This document shows, in pieces, positions 1 through 4,922 of a DNA stretch of 6,201 nt (its first letter is position 1; the number at the start of each line of letters is the position of its first letter). The notes under the pieces are model-generated. The model was not told where the DNA came from. It searched no databases and saw only the letters and a program-made list of their open reading frames with translations. The translations under genes were made by a program, and so were the position numbers. This DNA is from Anderseniella sp. GTDB lineage: Bacteria > Pseudomonadota > Alphaproteobacteria > Rhizobiales > Aestuariivirgaceae. Location of the stretch: assembly GCA_013041995.1 (NCBI GenBank), contig JABDRA010000453.1:1-6201 (forward strand). Direction: 5' to 3'.

Positions 1-34
1 CCAATGACACATCCAACCCAGCAAAGTATTCCAC
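1..34 (-). CDS. IS110-family transposase, N-terminal fragment cut by window edge
   Basis: Only the first 11 codons are in the window. They begin at a GTG at 34-32 and read (M)EYFAGLDVSL before leaving at base 1. GLDVS is the start of the RuvC-like DEDD fold of IS110-family transposases, with the Asp as the first catalytic residue. An AGGAG Shine-Dalgarno sequence (46-42) lies 7 nt upstream of the GTG, which supports this start. The family moves by circle formation using a DEDD/serine recombinase guided by a bridge RNA. This N-terminus differs from that of the complete transposase at 1588-2607 (MQATTIGFDLAKN), so it is a second, distinct IS110-type element. Whether it is intact cannot be seen. 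Confidence 0.7.
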   Translation of the reverse strand, partial: MEYFAGLDVSL

Positions 35-104
35 GGTCTTTCTCCTCTTCCAAATAAGCCGATCATATCGGCCTCCATTGAAGAACAGCCAGACCATTAC
101 CCCA
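35..104 (-). other. 5' noncoding end of the left-edge IS110 element
   Basis: This stretch lies upstream of the GTG start of the IS110-type transposase. It holds that gene's Shine-Dalgarno sequence and a dyad at 58-72 (GCCGAT, CAT, ATCGGC). It stops where the next inverted-repeat element begins at 105. In the IS110 group the guide (bridge) RNA is encoded in the noncoding end upstream of the transposase, so the dyad could belong to such an RNA. The stretch is short for that and I could not fix the boundary. Confidence 0.35.
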
Positions 105-312
105 TGTTGAAAAACTCCACTTTTGCCTCTGGTCCAAAAATTTCTGCCTCATAGAGATGGTTTTGGAAATTTTGGCTGAGGGGATAGCTAGTTTTCCGTT
201 GTTGCGACCCTGAAGCGCCTGTGAGTCGGGATGAGCAAATTAAGTGGCGGTTTTTCGTATTTTGCTCCGATAGCGAAAATATCAAACATCGCGATTTTGT
301 AGTTTTTCAACA
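105..312. mobile_element. MITE-like or remnant element with 12-bp terminal inverted repeats
   Basis: TGTTGAAAAACT at 105-116 is repeated as a perfect inverted copy, AGTTTTTCAACA, at 301-312, bounding 208 bp. Ends of the type TGTTGAAAAAC are common in DDE insertion sequences such as the IS5 and IS1182 families (from memory). The interior holds no convincing gene. A 62-codon minus-strand frame (97-285) runs through the left repeat, has no Shine-Dalgarno sequence that I can see, and may be only a relic of a transposase 3' end. I see no clear target duplication outside the repeats. It could be a MITE, an internally deleted IS, or ends left by a larger element. Confidence 0.5.
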
Positions 313-427
313 GAATAAGCTCTTAGTTGCCATTCGGTCTGCAAACTCCAACGACAGCAATGCGCCATACTGACATCAAAGCATAATTTTCAGCGCAATA
401 TCGAACTGTGGCAAATATGTCACAACT
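313..427. other. AT-rich intergenic stretch, no gene seen
   Basis: Together with the inverted-repeat element before it and the leader after it, this forms a stretch of over 500 bases without a convincing gene. I see no RNA gene or terminator here. The only pattern noted is TGTG followed 10 nt later by CACA at 407-424, which has the wrong spacing for a CRP site. Confidence 0.4.
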
Positions 428-456
428 TTGAAAAAAAGATGCCGGTGCGCCATATT
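428..456 (+). promoter_or_regulatory. Candidate sigma-70 promoter for the outer-membrane protein gene
   Basis: TTGAAA (428-433) is separated by 17 nt from CATATT (451-456). The -35 box fits the consensus well and the -10 box only moderately. It would give a leader of roughly 85 nt before the ATG at 548. It is the best pair I found in the leader, but it rests on consensus matching alone. Confidence 0.3.
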
Positions 457-547
457 CTTGTTGCAATTAAAAAAACCTTTCGCCAAGCTTATCGAAAGAT
501 CGCGCACAGCGGCAAATTCAACAGACCATTTAGCAGGGGTCAAACAG

Positions 548-1216
548 ATGAAAAAGTACCTTTTGGGCACAATTGCCGCCCTTTCTCTCAGTGCATTCGC
601 GTCCACATCCCACGCCGCAGACCTGATGGATTATCCAGTCGAGTATGACTGGGCAGGTATCTACGGTGGCGGCCATCTCGGCTACGTAGGTCTTTATCCG
701 AACCCGTCGGCTCCGGGCCTCGTACAGGCTGATGCGGAAGGCGTCATGTACGGCTTCCAGGTGGGCTACAATATGCCCGTATCCTCAGGCTTCCTCGTTG
801 GTCTGGAGGCGGACTGGTCTGGAATGGGCGTCCACGAAACCGCTCCGTGTACTAATCCCGCATTCACTTGTCGTTCTGGTGCTGATTGGGGTGCGTCGGT
901 GCGTGCTCGGATCGGTATGACAATGGACAATGTACTACTGTACGGCACAGGCGGTGTGGCATTCCTCAACTACTCTGGCAACACGACGGCGCTCGCTGGT
1001 CCCACCGTATTTGCTGACGAGGATATCCTGGTGGGCTGGACCGCAGGTGCTGGCGTCGAGTGGGGCTTGTCCCACAGCATAAGCCTTGGTCTCGAAGGCC
1101 GATATTCCGATTTTGGAAGCGCGACCCTCAACTACGATATTCCATACGGCGTTGACCCGGAAATGGTTACGGTCAAAGCATCAATCAACTTCAAGCTCGG
1201 CGACTGGCTGAAATAG
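548..1216 (+). CDS. Outer-membrane beta-barrel protein, Omp25/Omp31-like porin family
   Basis: The 222-aa product is a small outer-membrane beta-barrel of the kind alphaproteobacteria export in large amounts. The ATG at 548 is chosen over an upstream in-frame TTG at 428 for two reasons: AGGGG (535-539) lies 8 nt upstream, and the protein then starts with a classical Sec signal peptide (MKK, a hydrophobic core, SHA before a cut near residue 23). The mature N-terminus has the family signature around residues 34-46 (DWAGIYGGGHLGY). Residues 113-139 match the conserved central strands (DWGASVRARIGMTMDNVLLY, then GTGGVAF), and an alternating strand pattern runs to the end. It ends in KLGDWLK rather than the usual terminal aromatic residue, and a putative surface loop carries two cysteines (C101, C108). 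It is probably monocistronic, with its own leader and terminator. The precise role (porin, structural or adhesive) cannot be told. Confidence 0.88.
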   Translation: MKKYLLGTIAALSLSAFASTSHAADLMDYPVEYDWAGIYGGGHLGYVGLYPNPSAPGLVQADAEGVMYGFQVGYNMPVSSGFLVGLEADWSGMGVHETAPCTNPAFTCRSGADWGASVRARIGMTMDNVLLYGTGGVAFLNYSGNTTALAGPTVFADEDILVGWTAGAGVEWGLSHSISLGLEGRYSDFGSATLNYDIPYGVDPEMVTVKASINFKLGDWLK

Positions 1217-1253
1217 AGATAGATCGAAATAGGTCTGTACCTTTGCAAAACTT

Positions 1254-1275
1254 GGCCCCGATAGGGGCCTTTTTT
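1254..1275 (+). terminator. Rho-independent terminator of the outer-membrane protein gene
   Basis: A perfect 6-bp GC stem, GGCCCC (1254-1259) with GGGGCC (1264-1269), closes a GATA tetraloop. It is followed at once by six T residues (1270-1275). It lies 37 bp after the TAG stop, which is a textbook intrinsic terminator position. Confidence 0.92.
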
Positions 1276-1291
1276 GTGCTATTTTTTCTAA

Positions 1292-1301
1292 GGCAGCTTT
1301 G
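1292..1301 (+). repeat. Left half of a palindrome split by the IS1111-group insertion
   Basis: GGCAGCTTTG here pairs with CAGAGCTGCC at 2696-2705 (10 pairs, one of them G-T). The halves lie just outside the two ends of the element. Removing the element between the TCC at 1302-1304 and the TCC at 2692-2694 brings the halves together as a hairpin with a TCCG loop. Confidence 0.6.
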
Positions 1302-1307
1302 TCCTGT

Positions 1308-1318
1308 GTGGATGGCTC
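1308..1318 (+). repeat. Subterminal inverted repeat of the IS1111 element, transposase 3' side
   Basis: GTGGATGGCTC is the exact reverse complement of 2677-2687. It lies 3 nt inside the inferred element end (TGT, 1305-1307), while the partner has a longer tail on the other side. Unequal tails outside the repeat are typical of the IS1111 group. Confidence 0.7.
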
Positions 1319-1416
1319 GCTTTTTGCAAGTCCTATTTTGTGATTGATACATTGTCAGAAGCAGTCTTGTGTTCGGCCTGTTGACGCGACGCACGTGGCC
1401 GCTGGCCCTCCCTCTC

Positions 1417-1444
1417 GGCGATGCTTGCATCGCCTGCCGGGCAG
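1417..1444. repeat. Two adjoining palindromes in the IS noncoding end
   Basis: An 8-bp dyad, GGCGATGC (1417-1424) with GCATCGCC (1427-1434) and a 2-nt centre, is joined to a second dyad, CTGCC (1434-1438) with GGCAG (1440-1444). GGCC-GCT-GGCC lies about 20 nt to the left. They are downstream of the candidate guide RNA on the minus strand and could be a processing or 3'-end structure of the transposase transcript, but no T-run follows to make a normal terminator. Confidence 0.5.
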
Positions 1445-1540
1445 TGGATGGTTTCCACCAACCAAGCCCCATTCCGCACATCGAACAGCAAGCGTTCAGG
1501 ACAAAGCACGGGGCGTCTTGGTTTTAGGGCTGACAAAGTT
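1443..1540 (-). ncRNA. Candidate bridge RNA (seekRNA) of the IS1111-group element
   Basis: The minus strand downstream of the transposase can form a long stem: AACCAAG-ACG-CCCC (complement of 1510-1523) pairs with GGGGCTTGGTT (complement of 1460-1470), 11 pairs with a 3-nt bulge. The enclosed loop of about 39 nt carries a small GAAC/GTTC hairpin. On its 5' side is GCUUUGUCCUG (from 1507-1497), identical to the left junction at 1296-1306. On its 3' side is UGCGGA (from 1478-1473), complementary to the right junction at 2692-2697. Just beyond the stem is CCATCCAC (from 1451-1444), matching the element's own subterminal repeat. IS110-family transposases are known to use an RNA with a target-binding loop and donor-binding segments, and in the IS1111 group it is encoded in the 3' end. 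The RNA limits are approximate and no promoter was identified. Confidence 0.55.
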
Positions 1541-1587
1541 CCATCACTTCATTGGTCTTGCAAACTCTTGTTTTTAGATTGTTGTGT

Positions 1588-2607
1588 TCAAACGGTTCTC
1601 ACTGTGTATGGCTCATTGCGGCTAAGCACGGCCCAGATCATGCGGGCAGTTTTGTTGGCCATAGCAACCGCTGCCACTCTGCTTGGCTTGCGTGACAGGA
1701 TGTCTGCAAACCATGGGTCGAACTTTTCTGGCTTCGACCTGATGGACCGAATACGGGACGTCATGCCCAGGACCAATAAACGGCGTATGTATTGATCCCC
1801 CATCTTCGAGATGTGGCCTAAGCGTTCCTTTCCGCCACTTGATTTGTTGAGCGGGGTCAGTCCCAACCAAGCGGCAAACTCTCTGCCATTGTTGAACTGC
1901 TTGCCGCTGCCGACCGTCGCTACGATTGCTGAGGCTGTGATCGGACCGACACCGGGTATCGTCCGCAGCAGTGCAACGCGTTTCTCGCGCTTGGCAATCT
2001 GAGTCATATGCCGGGAAAGACGTAAGATCTTGGAATGTAGGAACAACAGTTGATCGCACAGATCAATGATAACCTCTTCAGCGTCGTTTGGCAGGTTAGA
2101 CGGTCCTTCATTCACGCAGTCCTTGGCAAATTGCAGGGCGTGATAAACGCCTTGAGGCAAGATGATACCAAACTCCGCCAACTGTGCCCGTAGCATATTG
2201 ATGGTCTGCGTACGTTGCCTGACGATAAGGTCGCGCGTGCGGTGGACAGCAAGTATCGCCTGTTGTTCTGGTGTCTTTACCTCAACAAATCGCATTGTTG
2301 GCCGGGTGACTGCCTCGCAAATGGCCGCTGCATCAACGGCATCTGATTTGCCACGCTTGACGTATGGCTTCACATACGCGGGTGGGATCAGCTTCACGCT
2401 ATGACCCAGTTTGATCAGTTCGCGCGCCCAGTGGTGGCTCGTTCCACATGCTTCAATGCCGATCAAACATGGTTCGATGCGTTCGAAAAATGCAAGGACT
2501 TGCCCCCGTCTCAGAGCGCGGTTGAAAACAACCTCGCCATGATCATCGATACCGTGGACTTGAAAAACGTTCTTCGCCAAATCAAAGCCGATTGTTGTAG
2601 CTTGCAT
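1588..2607 (-). CDS. IS110-family transposase, IS1111 group
   Basis: The 339-aa product is a full-length recombinase of the IS110 family. The RuvC-like DEDD domain comes first: D9 in GFDLAKN, E52 in IGIEACGTSHHW, and D89 and D92 in GKSDAVDAAAI. The block PPAYVKPYVKRGKSDAVDA and the following CEAVTRPTMRFV are typical of the IS1111 group. After a helical linker (about 120-210), the C-terminal Transposase_20 domain holds LLRTIPGVGPITASAIVA (213-230) and the serine motif NKSSGGKERLG (254-264), with S257 the likely catalytic serine. The ATG at 2607 has AGGAG 7 nt upstream. All expected catalytic residues are present and there is no frameshift, so the element could be active. The guide RNA probably lies just downstream in the same transcript. 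Confidence 0.95.
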   Translation of the reverse strand: MQATTIGFDLAKNVFQVHGIDDHGEVVFNRALRRGQVLAFFERIEPCLIGIEACGTSHHWARELIKLGHSVKLIPPAYVKPYVKRGKSDAVDAAAICEAVTRPTMRFVEVKTPEQQAILAVHRTRDLIVRQRTQTINMLRAQLAEFGIILPQGVYHALQFAKDCVNEGPSNLPNDAEEVIIDLCDQLLFLHSKILRLSRHMTQIAKREKRVALLRTIPGVGPITASAIVATVGSGKQFNNGREFAAWLGLTPLNKSSGGKERLGHISKMGDQYIRRLLVLGMTSRIRSIRSKPEKFDPWFADILSRKPSRVAAVAMANKTARMIWAVLSRNEPYTVRTV

Positions 2608-2676
2608 TGGGTGGCTCCTCTCATAAGCAGTTCATGACAACTACACTATGGCGCATTGCGACGCCGGATGATGCAG

Positions 2677-2687
2677 GAGCCATCCAC
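2677..2687 (+). repeat. Subterminal inverted repeat of the IS1111 element, transposase 5' side
   Basis: GAGCCATCCAC is the exact reverse complement of 1308-1318. It lies about 70 bp upstream of the transposase ATG. The tail outside it (CCCA then TCC) is longer than the tail on the other side. Confidence 0.7.
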
Positions 2688-2695
2688 CCCATCCG

Positions 2696-2705
2696 CAGAG
2701 CTGCC
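2696..2705 (+). repeat. Right half of the palindrome split by the IS1111-group insertion
   Basis: CAGAGCTGCC pairs with GGCAGCTTTG at 1292-1301. It is the other flank of the insertion site and lies about 75 bp upstream of the NOV_C gene. Confidence 0.6.
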
Positions 2706-2781
2706 GTTGGTGCAGGTCGCTGTGAATTTCCGCTATCCACCCATAGTGACCTGCCACTCCTGACGACCTACCCTGAGCGAT

Positions 2782-3618
2782 ATGTCGAACGAAGCCTGGA
2801 CCAACGAAGAGAACGACCTGATCGTTGCGGATTATTTCGCGATGCTGGCCGACGATGTTCGGGGACGCACCTACAACAAGACGGAACACCGGCGCCGGTT
2901 GCTGCCACTTTTGCGAAACCGGTCGGAAGGGTCGGTTGAGTTCAAGCATCAGAATATCAGTGCCGCTCTCAAGGGGTAGGGCGAGGAATGGATTCCCGGT
3001 TACAAACCGGCCATTAATTTCCAGGAAGCATTGACCGACGCTGTGGCGCGATGGCTGGCGCGCAATCCTCAGTGGCTGGGCAGAGAGCTGGAACGCGAAC
3101 ATGCGGACGGGATGGCCGACACGGCAAGGCTCTGGATCGGGCCTGCGCCGACGCTAAGTAACCAGCCGCCTCCACAAGAACTTCAACAAATGCTCCACAT
3201 TTCCCGCAAGTTCGATGTAGCCGAACGCGATGAACGCAATCGTCGGCTGGGCCGGGCGGGCGAGGAACGTGTGCTTGCACACGAACGCGTCACGCTCGGC
3301 ATCGCGGGACGCGACGACCTGGCCCGACGGATCCGCTGGGTGTCAGAAGAAGACGGTGACGGGGCAGGGTATGATATCGCCAGCTTCGAACCGGATGGCC
3401 AGACCCGGCTGATCGAAGTAAAGACTACCAATGGGTGGGACCGTACGCCGTTCCATATCTCGCGAAACGAACTGGCGGTGTCCGATGAACGGCGCGCCGA
3501 GTGGTGCCTGTTTCGGCTCTGGAATTTTTCGCGGGCACCGAAAGCCTTCGAGTTACGACCACCGCTTGACGCCCATGTTTCCCTGACCGCGACAAGTTTT
3601 CAGGCCAGTTTCCGCTGA
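2782..3618 (+). pseudogene. NOV_C/DUF3883 domain protein interrupted by one in-frame amber codon
   Basis: One reading frame of 278 sense-or-stop codons runs from ATG 2782 to TGA 3618 with a single TAG at 2977-2979 (codon 66). Before it the frame reads MSNEAWTNEENDLIVADYFA and ends KHQNISAALKG. After it the same frame continues as GEEWIPGYKPAINFQ, with protein-like sequence to the end. The C-terminal half is a DUF3883 (NOV_C) domain, a PD-(D/E)XK nuclease-like fold: GRAGEERV (158-165), GYDIASF with D198, and LIEVKTTNG with E212 and K214, so the putative active site is kept. Such proteins have no firm biochemical role; some occur near restriction or defence genes. A shorter product could start at the in-frame ATG 3112 and keep the domain. 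The IS1111 insertion about 80 bp upstream may also have removed its promoter. A sequencing error in one base is the alternative. Confidence 0.8.
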
Positions 3619-3752
3619 GAGGTCGCAGAACGCCGAAATCCAGACAACTGGCCTAAGCATCACGAATTGGTGAGTGCGGTTTATCGTATCATCAGCCATC
3701 CGTGCCTCGAAAGTTGCCGTAAATGCACTATATCTGTTCGCTATGATGACCG

Positions 3753-3769
3753 GTTCGTTTTGATCGAAC
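3753..3769 (+). promoter_or_regulatory. Candidate LysR-type operator upstream of the two-gene operon
   Basis: GTTCG (3753-3757) and CGAAC (3765-3769) form a dyad around 7 nt. T3755 and A3767 give the T-N11-A spacing of LysR-family boxes. It lies 36 bp before the ATG of the exported dioxygenase-like gene. A second dyad, TTGAT (3760-3764) with ATCAA (3771-3775), overlaps it. A LysR gene lies at the end of this operon. This is inference from symmetry only. Confidence 0.3.
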
Positions 3770-3805
3770 AATCAACCAACCGCACACACGATAGGTGAAA
3801 TCTGT

Positions 3806-4291
3806 ATGACTGACCTCCTGCTTAACCGCCGCACTCTCCTCGCCGCTGGCGTGACGTGGGCTGGCGGGCTTCTTGTTCCTGCTGTTTCCGCCCATGCCCA
3901 GAGCCTGGCAGCGACACCTTCTATGCGGGGTGGATCGAACAACTACCTGCCCAACGCACCGGTTGTGGAACGGATCGGCGGCGGGGGGTTCCTGATGACC
4001 GGCACGGTGCGGCGTGCAGGTGATGGCGCGCCGCTTGCCGGGCAACGCATTCAGATCTGGGCGCACACAACCGAAGGGCACGAGCGCGACCCGCACAGCC
4101 ATGGCGCCACGCTGACCGATGAAAACGGCGTGTTTCGCATGGAGATGCCGCAGATCGTGCCCGCCTTCGGCCAGCCGCACGGTCATCTTGCCTATGACAG
4201 CGGTGACTACAAAACCGTGTTTCTGCGCCCCATCATGGCGAGCGCACAAGACAAGACCCTGAACGCGGATTTCGTGCTTCAGCCGGCCTGA
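3806..4291 (+). CDS. Tat-exported intradiol ring-cleavage dioxygenase-like protein
   Basis: The 161-aa product has a twin-arginine leader: NRRTLLAAG around R8-R9, a hydrophobic stretch, and AHA (29-31) before the cut, so it is probably exported folded with a metal. The mature part resembles the beta-sandwich of intradiol dioxygenases (protocatechuate 3,4-dioxygenase-like): MTGTVRRAGDGAPLAGQRIQ (64-83), IWAHTTEG, TDENGVFRMEMP (104-115), and an H-x-H pair in QPHGHLAY (H125, H127). The two tyrosine iron ligands expected in true intradiol enzymes are not seen where they belong. The region after IWAHTTEG instead has GHERDPHSHG (H92, H97, H99). Ring cleavage is therefore doubtful, and a metal-binding or redox role is possible. 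AGGTGA (3793-3798) lies 7 nt upstream of the ATG. The membrane haem gene follows after 19 bp, so the two are probably co-transcribed. Confidence 0.75.
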   Translation: MTDLLLNRRTLLAAGVTWAGGLLVPAVSAHAQSLAATPSMRGGSNNYLPNAPVVERIGGGGFLMTGTVRRAGDGAPLAGQRIQIWAHTTEGHERDPHSHGATLTDENGVFRMEMPQIVPAFGQPHGHLAYDSGDYKTVFLRPIMASAQDKTLNADFVLQPA

Positions 4292-4310
4292 CGCCATTGG
4301 GCGGAAACTG

Positions 4311-4922
4311 ATGAGCCGAGCTCGCATGACCCTGATCTGGGCCGCCCTCGCGTGTGCCCTTGCTGTGCCGATAGCCGCTGCGGCGGCGAGCCCACTGCTG
4401 GCCTGGCGGGACCCGATTTACATTGCAGCCGGTTTCGCCGGTATTGTGGCGATGTCCCTGATGCTCTTGCAGCCCCTCCTAATGGGCAGGTATCTGCCAG
4501 GTATTCCGGTGCGCCGCTACCGGCAGATTCATCGTGGCATCGGAGGCATTCTGGTCGCGTCGTTGGTGATCCATGTCGCCGGCCTCTGGATTACCAGTCC
4601 GCCGGACGTGATTGACGCGCTGCTGTTCGACAGTCCCACGCCGTTCTCCACCTGGGGTGTGATTGCCATGTGGGCCGTCTTCATCACCGGGTTCCTGGCC
4701 ATGCTCCGAAAGCCGTTGCGCATCCGGCCCGGTACATGGCGCATTGTGCACACGGCGCTGGCGGCAGTGATCGTCGTCGGCAGTGTTGTCCACGCCATGC
4801 AGATCGAAGGGACAATGGAGACTGTATCGAAATCGGTCCTGTGCGCGCTTATCCTGATTGCGACCGTGAAAGTGATAACCGACCTACGCGTCTGGACAAT
4901 CCTAAATCGCCGGGCCGGGTAG
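4311..4922 (+). CDS. Ferric-reductase-like transmembrane protein (bis-haem, six helices)
   Basis: The 203-aa product is an integral inner-membrane protein with about six hydrophobic segments (near residues 6-26, 35-57, 77-95, 115-133, 146-164, 174-192). Two H-x13-H pairs, H74/H88 in helix 3 and H147/H161 in helix 5, are the haem-ligating pattern of the ferric reductase/NADPH oxidase transmembrane domain, also found in MsrQ. No FAD or NAD(P)H domain is present, so it must take electrons from quinol or another protein. The 19-bp gap from the Tat-exported protein suggests that it passes electrons to that partner on the periplasmic side; this is inference. Its 3' end overlaps the convergent LysR gene by 21 bp. 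The length is typical for the stand-alone domain. Confidence 0.82.
   Translation: MSRARMTLIWAALACALAVPIAAAAASPLLAWRDPIYIAAGFAGIVAMSLMLLQPLLMGRYLPGIPVRRYRQIHRGIGGILVASLVIHVAGLWITSPPDVIDALLFDSPTPFSTWGVIAMWAVFITGFLAMLRKPLRIRPGTWRIVHTALAAVIVVGSVVHAMQIEGTMETVSKSVLCALILIATVKVITDLRVWTILNRRAG

Larger units (their letters stand above)
1305..2694 (-). mobile_element. IS1111-group (IS110 family) insertion sequence, about 1.39 kb
   Basis: A complete element by its parts: an intact transposase gene on the minus strand, a short noncoding end before it (about 80 nt), a long noncoding end after it (about 280 nt), and an 11-bp perfect subterminal inverted repeat (1308-1318 and 2677-2687). Subterminal repeats and a long 3' noncoding end are traits of the IS1111 group. 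The outer limits are inferred from a TCC repeated at 1302-1304 and 2692-2694, with one copy counted inside, and could be off by a few bases. The element lies between the terminator of the outer-membrane protein gene and the NOV_C gene, whose upstream region it probably displaced. Confidence 0.75.

Noticed and set aside
97..285. 62-codon minus-strand frame inside the inverted-repeat element
   Set aside because: It runs through one terminal repeat, shows no recognisable domain or ribosome site, and is probably a relic or a chance frame.
407..424. CRP-like site TGTG-N10-CACA
   Set aside because: The half-sites are two bases too far apart for the CRP consensus.
428..547. N-terminal extension of the outer-membrane protein from a TTG at 428
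   Set aside because: The extension has no Shine-Dalgarno sequence and would bury a clean signal peptide; the ATG at 548 has AGGGG at the right distance.
1444..1451. GTGGATGG as the subterminal inverted repeat of the IS
   Set aside because: A longer perfect match of 11 bp exists at 1308-1318; the 8-bp copy is better explained as a donor-guide segment of the RNA.
1333..1536. Minus-strand frame in the IS noncoding end (67 codons)
   Set aside because: It overlaps the candidate guide RNA and its palindromes; the sequence is better explained by RNA structure, and no domain is visible.
2977..2979. Programmed amber readthrough or recoding in the NOV_C gene
   Set aside because: TAG is the ordinary stop of several neighbouring genes, and no recoding structure is evident after it.
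2641..3102. 153-codon minus-strand frame across the start of the NOV_C gene
   Set aside because: It spans the IS end and the opposite strand of a recognisable coding region, so it is a shadow frame.
3728..4327. 199-codon minus-strand frame opposite the dioxygenase-like gene
   Set aside because: It is antisense to a gene with a Tat leader and family motifs, and its own sequence is Arg/His-rich with no domain pattern.
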